NCBI GenBank assembly: GCA_002083405.1 | Contig: LVWT01000038.1 | Location: 4,224 to 65,423 of the forward strand | DNA: 61,200 bases | DNA from: Nitrospira sp. SG-bin2 | Lineage (GTDB): Bacteria; Nitrospirota; Nitrospiria; Nitrospirales; Nitrospiraceae | Direction: 5' to 3' | Part shown: positions 40,482-49,894 of the stretch, piece by piece | Layout: the number at the start of each line of letters is the position of its first letter | Numbering within the stretch: the first letter of the stretch is position 1 | The notes under the pieces: generated by a model | Databases searched by the model: none | Told to the model about the DNA's origin: nothing | What the model saw: the letters and a program-made list of their open reading frames with translations, nothing else | Made by a program: the position numbers and the translations under genes

Positions 40482-40578
40482 TTACCTTGTCGGTGGACGG
40501 AACGATTGACGTCCGCACTTTATTTGCAGTCAACAGGACTTGGCCGGTAGCAAGTCTCCCCCCTACCCACTATCAGAA

Positions 40579-40606
40579 ACGGCATGTGTGTATCCGCACA
40601 TGCCGT
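40579..40606. other. 10-bp hairpin upstream of the SulP gene
   Basis: ACGGCATGTG (40579-40588) and CACATGCCGT (40597-40606) with an 8-base loop. It lies in the 314-base gap between the protoglobin break and the SulP start. Confidence 0.45.
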
Positions 40607-40627
40607 GCGCCAGCACACAGGCAACCG

Positions 40628-40646
40628 GTGTGATCAACGATCACAC
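40628..40646. promoter_or_regulatory. Operator-like dyad upstream of the SulP gene
   Basis: GTGTGATC-AAC-GATCACAC. It resembles a CRP/FNR-type TGTGA...TCACA site but with 7 rather than 6 central bases. It lies about 150 bases before the transporter start; no other element in the gap is clear. Confidence 0.4.
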
Positions 40647-40795
40647 GTCTACATATCAAGAGAGATCATAAATGTTTGCTCGATTTTGTAAACACTTAGC
40701 ACGCGCAGAGCCTGGGTCTGTTTCTTGCTGATGCTCACAACCCGGATGAGATTCTCATCCTCAAATGAACGGTGAAATCCTTGGAGGTTAGTGCC

Positions 40796-42154
40796 ATGGA
40801 CGGCGCGCCAGTTGTGACTTCATCCGGATCGCTTTCAGCAAACCGCGATACTGCCTATGGCGAAGGGCTGCTCAAAATGGCGGCCTTCGAGCCTGCGGCT
40901 TTTCAAGCTCAGTATGTGGGCCGCGATATCGCAGCCGGATTGATTACCGGAGTGATGGCCATCCCGCTGTCGGTGGGGATCGCCATGATGTCCGATTATC
41001 CCATTAAAGTGGGGCTCGCCACCGTGGCATTTGCCTGCATGATTGGCTGGATTAACGCATGGATCAGGCCGGGCAACTTTATCGGATGCCCCGGGATTGC
41101 CGCAGGATTAGCGCCTGTCCTGGCGATAGGGGTTGCCAGCTTCGGCATGGAAAACATGGCCTTCGTAATTTTCCTCACGGCCGTCATGCAGGCCATCATT
41201 TGGAGGTTCGACTGGCAACGATACATTTTGCTCGTCGTCCCGGCGTACCTGGTTGAGGGGTTGCTGGCGGGAATCGGTTTAAAGATTGCGCTGAAATTCT
41301 TGGACTTTACGTACGAACTCCCGGTCGAATTGGTAGCCGCAGATACGTTCTTTAACGAGGCCCGCATTCAATTGTTACTCATTTCCCTGACCGGACTTGG
41401 GCTGTTTGTCTATCTCTTTACAAAATTCCGGCACATACAGCCGGCCGTTCCATACTTCGTCATCATAGCAGCTGGCGTAACCCTGGCCCAGTTCGTTCAT
41501 GTACCCATGTTACATGTGGAAGATGTGCCGCTATCACTGGCGCTTCCCATCCCCCAATTCGACAATGCACTCACATGGGCGTATGTGTTCGGATTTGCGG
41601 CCATGCTCGCGGTGATCGACGTGATCGAACAAGTCATGAGCAACGCGGCCATCCAGAAAATCGATCCTCTCAAGAGAACGTGCAATAGCAATAACAGTTT
41701 GTTGGCGATCTGGATCGCCAACATGGGATCGAGTTTCTTTGGCGGCATGACCAATCTGGACGGCCTGGCTAAGAGCACGACCAACCGGCTGGCAGGCGCC
41801 TACACCAAATTCTCCGTCTTGATCATCGGCTGCGTGGTAACCTTCTTTGTCATCAATCCCCACTATCTGGAACTGCTGCCCAAGTTTGCTGTGGCCATCG
41901 TCATGATATTCACAGGCTGGAAAATGATTGCCGGACTGATGCACGTGACCCACCACGGCCCCTATGCCCTGGTCCTCGCCTTTCTGACCGGAGCCCTCGT
42001 GTACAAGGTGGGAATATTCGAAGGTCTGCTTGTGGCGATGGCTATACACGGCGCTGTGCACTACCTGGTAGATACCCAGGCCAACAAACGGCCGGTGAAA
42101 GCCATTGTCGGTGACTATTTTTCGAATCTGAGGAAGATCAGCAGCGAATCCTGA
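40796..42154 (+). CDS. SulP family anion transporter without STAS domain
   Basis: A 452-residue membrane protein with about 11-12 transmembrane helices. The SulP opening YVGRDIAAGLITGVMAIPLSVGIAMMSDYP begins near residue 39. It ends soon after the last helix, so the usual cytoplasmic STAS domain is absent. SulP carriers move sulfate, bicarbonate or other anions; the substrate is not clear. GGAGG 8 bases upstream fixes the ATG at 40796. A remnant with the same N-terminus lies at 49629, and a CysD-type gene at 48365, hinting at sulfate metabolism. Confidence 0.85.
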   Translation: MDGAPVVTSSGSLSANRDTAYGEGLLKMAAFEPAAFQAQYVGRDIAAGLITGVMAIPLSVGIAMMSDYPIKVGLATVAFACMIGWINAWIRPGNFIGCPGIAAGLAPVLAIGVASFGMENMAFVIFLTAVMQAIIWRFDWQRYILLVVPAYLVEGLLAGIGLKIALKFLDFTYELPVELVAADTFFNEARIQLLLISLTGLGLFVYLFTKFRHIQPAVPYFVIIAAGVTLAQFVHVPMLHVEDVPLSLALPIPQFDNALTWAYVFGFAAMLAVIDVIEQVMSNAAIQKIDPLKRTCNSNNSLLAIWIANMGSSFFGGMTNLDGLAKSTTNRLAGAYTKFSVLIIGCVVTFFVINPHYLELLPKFAVAIVMIFTGWKMIAGLMHVTHHGPYALVLAFLTGALVYKVGIFEGLLVAMAIHGAVHYLVDTQANKRPVKAIVGDYFSNLRKISSES

Positions 42155-42312
42155 TCCGGAGCGTCGAGACCGGCTTCACCTGTCCTTGGAAAGTATCGTT
42201 TCTCAATGACGCAACAGGATCTCGACGACCTTCAGAGAAAGCCGCTATACTGCTTTCTTGGAGCACTGGGTCTCCGGATCCCGCTCGAATCTTATCACCG
42301 GCGAATTTCGCT

Positions 42313-44310
42313 ATGCCCTCCCTCAGACGCACCCGTTCCAAGCCTCCCGTCACGGCACGACCTGAGGTGGCCGCAGCGGAAGTCCTCGCCTGGCTGAGCG
42401 ACTGTATCGAAGGCGGCTTATGCTTTGCGTCCAAAGGCATTCTGATTTTCGAAAATGCCCAATTCGGAGAACTGAACGAAGCTGCCTCAGACGCCGGCAC
42501 TGAGGCCCCGGCCCATACCATCCAAGGCAGAGAGTCCTCGCTCCGCACCAGATTGTTCGCCGATGCCACGGCCTGGGAGGCCCAACCACTGGGCGCCCAT
42601 AAGACGCAAACCTACAAGCTCGCCGATCGACAGGGGCACCCGCTGATCTACGAGTGCCGCTTCAACGTCGTGCCCTATCACGGCGCCACCGGGGTTCTGC
42701 TTGTTCTGCAGGATGTCACCGATCGCATGCTTCTCGCACAGGAAGCCTCCCAGGTCGCCAGGTTCCAATCTGTTCTCGCCCGCATCGGCACCTTGGCCGT
42801 GAGTGATGCGCCGGCACAGGAATTGATGAACGAAGCGGTCCGCCATACGGCCCGAGCGCTGGAAGTGGACCTGTGCAAGATTCTGATCGCGCGGGATGAT
42901 GACGATCATCTCGTCGTTGTCGCAGGCATTGGAATCGAGGAAGATTTGATCGGCAAGCTGACGATCGAAGGAGGCACGCATTCTCAAGCCGGTTTCGCCA
43001 TTCGTGAACGAGTGCCGGTGGCCGTGCGTGACTTGCGGGAAGAAACGCGCTTTACCCCGTCGAAACTCCTGACCGAACATGGCGGCATTGCCGGCATGTG
43101 CGTCCCGATGCTCGTCGAAGACCGGGTCTACGGCGTCATGACGGCCCATTCCAAACAGGTCCGCGACTTTACGGAAAAGGAACAGGAATTTCTCTGCACG
43201 GTTGCGAACACGATCGCGACGGTTCTGGAGCGGCGCAGACGCGCCGATACACAACGGGACTTCTACCATCGGCTTTTCATGTCGGCCCAAGACGGCATCA
43301 TGCTGACCGATACCGACGGCCGGATCCTGGAATGGAATCCTGCGCTCGAACGAATGACCGGGTGGACCCGCGACGAAGCCTTGGGGCAACGTCCCGCCAT
43401 CTTGAAGTCGGGAAAGCACGGTCCTGAATTCTACGGGCGATTGTGGCAGGCCATCCGATCGGGCCAGCCGTTCGTCGATCGGTTTGTGAACCGGAGAAAG
43501 GACGGATCAGAAGTTCTTGTGTGGGAAAGCGTGAATCCGGTAAAGGACCGCGACGGAACAACGCAATACTATATGGCGATCCTCACGGATTTGAGCGAAC
43601 GGGAACAGATGTTGGAAGCCTTGCGGCATGCGGAACAAGTCAAATTGGTCGGGCAACTCGCGGGTGGAATTCTCCACGAAGTCCGAAATCCCTTGATCGG
43701 GCTTGGCAGCCTTGCCACGCATCTGGCCGCCCAGGAAGAATTGCCGCAGGCGGCCCGGGACCGCTGCCGCCTCATCGCGCGAGAGGCGGCGCGCATCGAC
43801 GACTTGCTGGAGTCCCACCTCGGTCAGCTCCGCCCGCGGCCATTCGATCTCCAGCCCTGCGACCTCCCCTCGCTCATCGACGACACCCTGATCCTGCTGA
43901 GACCCAATTTGACCAAACAGCGGGTCCATGTGACGAAGACCATCGCGACGGACCTGCCCATGGTTGAGGCCTCACGTGCGCATCTTCAACAAGTCTGCCT
44001 CAACATCACGATGAACGCGATCGACGCCATGGCCGGCGGAGGGGACCTGACGGTCGGTCTACGACCCGAAACTCGACGAGCCCCCGGAGTGCTGATGACA
44101 TTTTCCGATAGCGGGAAGGGCATTCCACCCGACGACCTGCAGCGCATCTTTGAGCCGTTTTTCACCAACGGCAAAGCAAAGGGCGTGGGGCTTGGCTTGA
44201 CGATCACGCACGACATCATCGAACGGCACGGCGGGCAACTCATAATCCACAGTCCTGCCGGCAGGGGTGCCATCGTAGAAGTGTGGCTGCCGGTAAAACG
44301 AGAAGGCTGA
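42313..44310 (+). CDS. PAS/GAF-domain sensor histidine kinase
   Basis: A 665-residue soluble kinase with no transmembrane helix. In order: a PAS-like N-terminal region (about 25-135), a GAF domain (about 150-310), a second PAS (about 315-430; TDGRILEWNPALERMTGWTRDEALGQ), a dimerisation domain with the phosphorylated His near residue 455 in H-E-V-R-N-P-L, and an ATPase domain with NITMNAIDAM, DSGKGIPPDD and GVGLGLTI. It senses a cytoplasmic signal through GAF or PAS. One base separates its stop from the response-regulator start, which is the obvious partner. Confidence 0.93.
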   Translation: MPSLRRTRSKPPVTARPEVAAAEVLAWLSDCIEGGLCFASKGILIFENAQFGELNEAASDAGTEAPAHTIQGRESSLRTRLFADATAWEAQPLGAHKTQTYKLADRQGHPLIYECRFNVVPYHGATGVLLVLQDVTDRMLLAQEASQVARFQSVLARIGTLAVSDAPAQELMNEAVRHTARALEVDLCKILIARDDDDHLVVVAGIGIEEDLIGKLTIEGGTHSQAGFAIRERVPVAVRDLREETRFTPSKLLTEHGGIAGMCVPMLVEDRVYGVMTAHSKQVRDFTEKEQEFLCTVANTIATVLERRRRADTQRDFYHRLFMSAQDGIMLTDTDGRILEWNPALERMTGWTRDEALGQRPAILKSGKHGPEFYGRLWQAIRSGQPFVDRFVNRRKDGSEVLVWESVNPVKDRDGTTQYYMAILTDLSEREQMLEALRHAEQVKLVGQLAGGILHEVRNPLIGLGSLATHLAAQEELPQAARDRCRLIAREAARIDDLLESHLGQLRPRPFDLQPCDLPSLIDDTLILLRPNLTKQRVHVTKTIATDLPMVEASRAHLQQVCLNITMNAIDAMAGGGDLTVGLRPETRRAPGVLMTFSDSGKGIPPDDLQRIFEPFFTNGKAKGVGLGLTITHDIIERHGGQLIIHSPAGRGAIVEVWLPVKREG

Positions 44311-44311
44311 A

Positions 44312-45715
44312 ATGACCTGGCAACTGTTACTCGTTGAAGACGAAGAATCCGTTCGCGAGGCCTTTGCATTACGGCTCAGCGACCAAGGCTACCTCGTCCA
44401 AACCGCAGGCTCAGGAGAAGAAGCACTGTCGTTGCTCCGTTCGTTCGAACCGGACATTCTTGTCCTTGATCTCGTCATGCCGAATTTGTCCGGCCTTGAG
44501 GTGCTCGCCAGAGTAAAGCAGACATCTCCCAATCTCCTCGCCATTCTCTTAACAGCGCGCGGGACCGTCAAAGATGCCGTGGAGGCTACCAAACTCGGGG
44601 CTTTCGACTTCGTAGCCAAGTCCATCGACATGGAAGACCTGCTGCATGCGCTGCACCGCGCAACGGAATTGCTCACGCTACAACGTCAAGTCCGCTTGCA
44701 AAGCGGGCAGGAAGTGGAACGGTATGCCCTCGATCATGTCATCGCCAAAAGCCCTGTCACTCAAGCGTTCCTCGCACAAGTCCGCGAGTTAGCGAAGAAC
44801 GACCGTGTCACGGTGCTGTTGCAAGGCGAAACCGGAACGGGAAAGCAATACACCGGCCGTGTGATTCATTTTAACGGAGCACGGGGCGATAAACCCTGCA
44901 TCGAGGTCGACTGCCCGTCGATCCCCCGTGAATTGTTCGAAAGCGAGCTATTCGGGCACGAAAAGGGTTCCTTTACCGGCGCAGCAGGCAGAAAGACGGG
45001 CTTGATCGAGATGGCGGACGGTGGGACGGTGCTGTTCGACGAGATCGCTGATCTCCCGCTGGCGCTCCAGGCCAAACTACTCCGGGTGCTTGAGGAACGG
45101 ACCTTGCGCCGTGTCGGGGGGGCAACCACGATCCCCGTCGATGTTCGCTTCATGGCCGCAACAAATCGTAATCTGAAAGACGCGGTAGCCAAAAGCGAGT
45201 TTCGCGAGGATCTGTATTTCCGGCTGAACGTCGTGACCTTGACCGTTCCTCCGCTGCGTGAACGTCAGGAAGACATCATCCCCCTAGCCGAACGATTCCT
45301 GACCCGCTCGGCCCTTTCACTCAGAAAACCGGCCCGTCGTTTGGGGGACAGCGCGCGCGCCATTCTGTGCCAATACCATTTTCCCGGCAACGTGCGGGAG
45401 CTGAGCAATCTCATGGAACGTGCGGTACTCTTCTGTCCAGGAGACACTCTTGAATCGGTGCATTTCCCGTCAGATGTGCAAGGCAATCCTTCACGACCGC
45501 TTGCAGAGACGGCCCATCCTACATCTACTACCTCAGGCACATTGGCCCCCTCTCAAATCCACTTGCCGTTTCACCTCGGCGAATCCTTGGCTGATCTAGA
45601 GGACCGCATCATCAACGAAGTCTTGAAGCACGCCGATGGAAACAAATCCCTTGCAGCCAAGCACCTCGGCATTACCCGCTGGATGCTCGATCGCCGGCGC
45701 AAATCCAAACTGTAA
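44312..45715 (+). CDS. Sigma-54-dependent NtrC-type response regulator
   Basis: A 467-residue three-domain regulator. The receiver has the acidic pocket V-E-D-E-E and phospho-Asp at residue 53. The AAA+ domain shows Walker A GETGTGKQYTG, a GSFTGA loop (GAFTGA variant) for sigma-54 contact, Walker B GGTVLFDEIADL and the arginine-rich sensor. A Fis-type helix-turn-helix ends the protein (NKSLAAKHLGITRWMLDRRRK). It should activate sigma-54 promoters when phosphorylated by the kinase encoded immediately upstream. The regulon is unknown; neighbouring exported and sulfur genes are candidates. Confidence 0.93.
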   Translation: MTWQLLLVEDEESVREAFALRLSDQGYLVQTAGSGEEALSLLRSFEPDILVLDLVMPNLSGLEVLARVKQTSPNLLAILLTARGTVKDAVEATKLGAFDFVAKSIDMEDLLHALHRATELLTLQRQVRLQSGQEVERYALDHVIAKSPVTQAFLAQVRELAKNDRVTVLLQGETGTGKQYTGRVIHFNGARGDKPCIEVDCPSIPRELFESELFGHEKGSFTGAAGRKTGLIEMADGGTVLFDEIADLPLALQAKLLRVLEERTLRRVGGATTIPVDVRFMAATNRNLKDAVAKSEFREDLYFRLNVVTLTVPPLRERQEDIIPLAERFLTRSALSLRKPARRLGDSARAILCQYHFPGNVRELSNLMERAVLFCPGDTLESVHFPSDVQGNPSRPLAETAHPTSTTSGTLAPSQIHLPFHLGESLADLEDRIINEVLKHADGNKSLAAKHLGITRWMLDRRRKSKL

Positions 45716-45971
45716 CTGAGCACCGACGCACCTCCGCACCGCCTGCCGTGCACCGACACACACTCAGCGATGTCTTCCATGTCGAAAGTCCCGGCCCGTA
45801 TTTTGATGATCTCGATTTTCTTCGAGATCCGATCAGTCTCCAGGCTTTTCCCGAGACGCGATTCAGGACTGCCGATTGCATCGGTGTGGGTGTCGCATAT
45901 ATTCCAGGTGGACCGTGGAGCCTCGATCCGGAAACTGCTCCTTGCTCACTCACCTGTTGGGAACAGGCACC

Positions 45972-48344
45972 ATGTCATTGCAAACTCTCAAACTGGCAGT
46001 TTTCATGGTAGGACTGGTCTGGATTTCCTGCCCGCTCGTTGTCCACGCCGCGTCCTCTCGGACGAAATCCGGCGACGATGCTGCCCGCTTCGTACTGGAG
46101 TACGTCGAGGCATTGGCCCATTCACAGACCGACAGATGGGCCATGGCGGACCTGGGCTGCCTCAGCCGCGCCCGAACAACCTCCGGAAGCGGATCTCCGA
46201 AGTTAACGCAGGATGTTGCCCGTCGTTGCTGGGACGACACATTGCGAGGCCATGCCGATATGGTGGCGCAACAGGCCGAATCCGGCGTATTCAGTGCTAC
46301 AGGGCGTGGGATTGGTCTCGGCCTTTTACATGACCGGCACCGAGCCACGGAGAATTGGAGGGAATATCCGCCTGCGGTCTTTCTTTCCCCACCCATCATT
46401 CTGAAAGACCACGCACCGATTCCTCAGATGACGGCCGTGCGGACGAGCCCGTTGCAACCACTCGCCCTGTCGCAGATCAAAGGCGCCGATCTGGTCTCGG
46501 TCGGCGGTCAGGCCGTGGATATCAAGATCGTCTACCCTGATCCTCTCACCGCACCGCTTGCCCTTAGGCCCGAAGAAATCTGGTGGGTGAACGGAGCGCA
46601 ACGCCACTTTGGACCCGTTCGCGAGGTCGTAGCTCGGTTTGTCGTGGTGACCGGCCTGCGCAAATTCGGCTTCAGCGCAGATCGCGCCGTCATGAACGAA
46701 GTACTTCCGGGCGTGCCGCTGATTCCAACGACCCACTACGGCTTGCGGCCGGACAACGGCCGGAAGTTCGACCAGGCCAACCCTACCGAGGCTCTCTTGA
46801 AGGGCGGGCTCATCGCAGGATCAGCGCGCTGGTGGGAGCGCGGAGACGCGGAACCTGTCATGCAGGCTGCCTTGGATCGGGCGATCCATCTCACGGCTGC
46901 AGAACGTGCAGGATTGCTGACCCGGCTACTGTTAATCGATCCGGACCATGCAGGCACCCACATACTACGTGGTGACGACAGCTACCAGGACTTTCTGAAT
47001 CGGGGCGTGGTGAAGGGGGGATTGGCGGCTCGCGACGAGCCGGCGCTGCAGAGGATCACCGAGCTCTACTGGACCATCCAAGCGCAAACCTGGCGCCAGG
47101 AATTGACCGCCGTATCGGAAGGGTATGAGCCAGCCGCCGACGCGCTGTATCGCGCTATCGCTTCCTACGAGTCAGTCGCCCAACAGAATCGCGCGACGCC
47201 GGAGCAGCGCCGCCGCCTTGGCACGTTGTCCCGATGGAACAACGATCCGACCGGCGCCCTCGGTATCCATGAGGCGTTGCTGCGCGACACCGCCGCAGGC
47301 ACAGCCGAGTACGGAAGGATCTTGACTGAGATCGCCTGGGATCGCATCCAGTTGGTGTCGTGGGAACGGCGCTACGATCATCCCTGGCTGCAACAGGCCA
47401 ATGCCGAAACAGAACAGGCGGTCGGGTTGATGACTCAGCCCTACGACACAATCCATGCGCACTATGCGCAGGTCGCGGTCGAATCGCTCCTGGTGCCGCG
47501 TAATCCAGATCGGTTTCAGCAACGGATGCAGCGAATCAAGCAGGATTTGGATCTGATTACTGGGGTAAAGGGACTGCAGGGGCATCTGGTTGCGAACGAT
47601 CTCGTCAAGTCGCTGACGCCGGATTCTGCCGCCATCGTCCTGCCGAGTCCTCCGCGATCACTCGAAGTGCTCGACGTGGCGGTGCACGCCAATCCGCCCA
47701 AGCAGGACATCCTTTGGAAATGGGATTTCGATCAAGACGAACCAGGACAGGTCCCCACTGGCTTCGTCCGGCTAGGCCAAGGCAATGAGAACCCAGCCAC
47801 CTGGCAAGTCCAAGTCGATCACGAGGCGCCAAGCGGGATGCAAGGGCTGGTTCACTCTTCTGCCTGCCCGACACCAGACTGCGTTCGGCTCCTTGTCGCA
47901 GATGGGATCAGGACCACCTATCCCGACATGACCGTACATGTGCGCTCGCCCAGCATGAAGGACCAGAGTGAAGGCGGCATCGCCATTGCCGTGACGAACG
48001 GCAACAACTATTACGCGATCACGCTGCAGACTACGTCCGGTCTTGTCACAACACGCCGCATCACGGATGGCGTGGCAACCGTGTTGGGGCAAGTGACCAC
48101 CAAACTTGCCGCCAAGCCCTGGCACACCATTCGTGTCCAACGAATCAATTTCCTCCATCTCGACAAGGGCCGGCTCGCCGTCTATATCGACGGCGCCCAG
48201 GTTGCGGCCGTCGACGACGCCGTCCTCCCGCGGGAAGGCCAGGTGGGACTGATCGCACTGGGCTCGTCGGATGCGCAGTTCGACAGCCTCCATATACTGG
48301 ATCTCGTTTCAAATCGGACATTCTCCAAACCGGCTGCCTACTGA
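45972..48344 (+). CDS. Large exported protein with C-terminal lectin-like domain
   Basis: A 790-residue protein with a signal peptide (MSLQTLKLAVFMVGLVWISC, cleavage near HAASS). The middle is a long alpha-helical region (about residues 270-560). The final 200 residues read as a concanavalin-like beta sandwich: WKWDFDQDEPGQVPTGFVRLGQGNENPATWQV, NYYAITLQTTSGLVTTRRI, HTIRVQRINFLHLDKGRLAVYIDGAQVA. This resembles DUF1080/LamG-like modules. Two cysteines in SSACPTPDC may pair. Function is unknown, probably envelope-associated. It lies between the sigma-54 regulator and the CysD-type gene. Confidence 0.65.
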   Translation: MSLQTLKLAVFMVGLVWISCPLVVHAASSRTKSGDDAARFVLEYVEALAHSQTDRWAMADLGCLSRARTTSGSGSPKLTQDVARRCWDDTLRGHADMVAQQAESGVFSATGRGIGLGLLHDRHRATENWREYPPAVFLSPPIILKDHAPIPQMTAVRTSPLQPLALSQIKGADLVSVGGQAVDIKIVYPDPLTAPLALRPEEIWWVNGAQRHFGPVREVVARFVVVTGLRKFGFSADRAVMNEVLPGVPLIPTTHYGLRPDNGRKFDQANPTEALLKGGLIAGSARWWERGDAEPVMQAALDRAIHLTAAERAGLLTRLLLIDPDHAGTHILRGDDSYQDFLNRGVVKGGLAARDEPALQRITELYWTIQAQTWRQELTAVSEGYEPAADALYRAIASYESVAQQNRATPEQRRRLGTLSRWNNDPTGALGIHEALLRDTAAGTAEYGRILTEIAWDRIQLVSWERRYDHPWLQQANAETEQAVGLMTQPYDTIHAHYAQVAVESLLVPRNPDRFQQRMQRIKQDLDLITGVKGLQGHLVANDLVKSLTPDSAAIVLPSPPRSLEVLDVAVHANPPKQDILWKWDFDQDEPGQVPTGFVRLGQGNENPATWQVQVDHEAPSGMQGLVHSSACPTPDCVRLLVADGIRTTYPDMTVHVRSPSMKDQSEGGIAIAVTNGNNYYAITLQTTSGLVTTRRITDGVATVLGQVTTKLAAKPWHTIRVQRINFLHLDKGRLAVYIDGAQVAAVDDAVLPREGQVGLIALGSSDAQFDSLHILDLVSNRTFSKPAAY

Positions 48345-48364
48345 ATGAGCTCTGAGGGAAAACA

Positions 48365-49162
48365 ATGAAGCATTTACGCGCCCTTGAAGATCAAAGCGTC
48401 TACATCCTGCGCGAAGCATACAAGCATTTCGACGACCTCGCCATGCTTTGGTCGATGGGCAAGGACTCGACAGTACTGTTGTGGCTGGCTAGAAAGGCCT
48501 TCTTTGGTCATGTGCCGTTTCCGCTCGTGCATATCGATACCGGCTACGAAATGCCGGAGTTGATCGACTATCGTGATCGTCTCGCCAAGGAGTGGCACCT
48601 CGATCTCGTCGTCGGTCAGAATTACGAGGCACTGGCCGGCGGTATGGGCCCTGATCAGGGTCGCGTTACCTGTTGCACGGCGATGAAGATCGAGGCACTC
48701 AAACAGACAATTGCGAAGCACAAGTGGACGGCCGTGATTCTGGGGATTCGCGCCGATGAGGAAGGGACACGCGCAAAAGAACGCTATTTCTCATTGCGCG
48801 ATAAACATGGGGAGTGGAATTTCCGAGACCAGCCACCCGAACTATGGGACCAATTTAATACCACGTTCCCGGCTGGTTCTCATATCCGCGTCCATCCTCT
48901 CCTGGATTGGACGGAGTTGAATATCTGGGAGTATCTCGCACTCGAACAAATTCCCCTTCCGAAACTGTATTTCGATCAAGGCAAGGGCATGCGGTATCGC
49001 AGTTTGGGATGCGTGCCTTGCACCGGCACTGTGAATTCCTGCGCCATCACCATTCCGCAAATCATCACCGAACTCCGCACGACAACCATCGCCGAACGAT
49101 CCGGCCGCGCGCAGGATGAAGGCCGCGGGATGGAAACCCTCCGCAAACTTGGACATATGTAA
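48365..49162 (+). CDS. CysD-type sulfate adenylyltransferase subunit / PAPS reductase family protein
   Basis: A 265-residue protein of the adenine nucleotide alpha-hydrolase superfamily. The PP-loop SMGKDSTVLLWLARKAFFG lies near residue 31 (S-M-G-K-D-S instead of the common S-G-G-K-D-S). The typical stretches HIDTGYEMPELIDYRDRLAKEW, GIRADEEGTRAKERYFS and RSLGCVPCTGTV follow. CysD normally works with the GTPase CysN to make APS from sulfate and ATP. No cysN is adjacent, and the next 400 bases are non-coding. It is shorter than classic CysD (about 300 residues). Confidence 0.85.
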   Translation: MKHLRALEDQSVYILREAYKHFDDLAMLWSMGKDSTVLLWLARKAFFGHVPFPLVHIDTGYEMPELIDYRDRLAKEWHLDLVVGQNYEALAGGMGPDQGRVTCCTAMKIEALKQTIAKHKWTAVILGIRADEEGTRAKERYFSLRDKHGEWNFRDQPPELWDQFNTTFPAGSHIRVHPLLDWTELNIWEYLALEQIPLPKLYFDQGKGMRYRSLGCVPCTGTVNSCAITIPQIITELRTTTIAERSGRAQDEGRGMETLRKLGHM

Positions 49163-49628
49163 CCTGCGGGCATTTTGCTCTGCCTATTCCCTCCTTTCCC
49201 GCTATCCGGCACATGTCCCTCCTCCACACAACAGGGTGTGGGCGCTACAGCCACGTGTAGGCGCGCACATCGCGTGCGTCGCCGCACTGACTCCTCCCCG
49301 CATGGAATGACTCAGACTGGCGGCTTGGCTATACGAATGCCGGATTTGTCCTTATTCACAAGGCGCTTACGATTCGTCGTAGAAGGAATACTCTGCCCAG
49401 GTCCTTTTCTTGCTGTAGCGGCGAGTGGAGATCTATGAAAGCAAATGGCTGTGACAAGGCAATGTGGAGACGCGGACTCCCGTTGCCGGCCAATCGCAAT
49501 CTTGAAGCTGTTGATCCTACGGTTCGTCTCATGCTGGGGTACCACCGATGACATCTCATGAAACCGAAAGAACAACATCGACACACGGACGCGAATGTGA
49601 AGCCGTACGGAACGCGGAGGCAGCAGAT
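49163..49628. other. Gap after the CysD-type gene
   Basis: About 465 bases with no credible gene. The last 15 bases contain a GGAGG ribosome site matching the one before the SulP gene at 40796, which feeds the chimeric frame at 49629. No strong hairpin was seen. Confidence 0.4.
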
Positions 49629-49814
49629 ATGGGACCGGTTGTCGCATCCGGATCAGCCGCATTCCAGGCACAATATGCCGGACGGGATATTGCCGCCGCC
49701 GCGAATGAATGGGACACCGATCTCGTGGTGGTGGGAACGGCCAACGCTGAACAGTTGGTCCCTACGGTCGAAGCATCCATTCTTGTAGTCCGTCCACGTC
49801 AATCGACCGATTAA
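49629..49814 (+). CDS. Chimeric remnant: SulP N-terminus joined to universal stress protein C-terminus
   Basis: A 61-residue frame. Residues 1-24 (MGPVVASGSAAFQAQYAGRD...) match the N-terminus of the SulP transporter at 40796, including the upstream GGAGG. Residues 25-61 (ANEWDTDLVVVGTANAEQL, then VPTVEASILVVRPRQ) match the C-terminal strand-helix of universal stress proteins. The join is in frame. It looks like a deletion that fused the two ends of neighbouring genes; whether the short product is made or useful is unknown. Confidence 0.6.
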   Translation: MGPVVASGSAAFQAQYAGRDIAAAANEWDTDLVVVGTANAEQLVPTVEASILVVRPRQSTD

Positions 49815-49894
49815 CCTGCCTCCACTGTTGCAGAGATAAAAAGCAGAAACCATATTCTGATTTTTATTGCGACGGCTGGCCGACAGCAGCCGGT

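Noticed and set aside
40321..40533. Minus-strand frame (MTANKVRTSIVPSTDK...) as the missing protoglobin N-terminus
   Set aside because: It lies in a different frame and overlaps protoglobin codons rather than preceding them; its residues do not resemble the protoglobin N-terminal helices.
40628..40646. Canonical CRP site
   Set aside because: The half-sites are separated by 7 bases instead of 6, so it is reported only as a dyad of unknown regulator.
44950..44990. Loss of sigma-54 contact because GAFTGA reads GSFTGA
   Set aside because: GSFTGA is a tolerated variant in this family; the rest of the AAA+ domain is intact.
45960..45980. Sigma-54 promoter (GGCAC...TTGC) before the 790-aa protein
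   Set aside because: GG and GC elements are two bases too far apart and the match overlaps the start codon.
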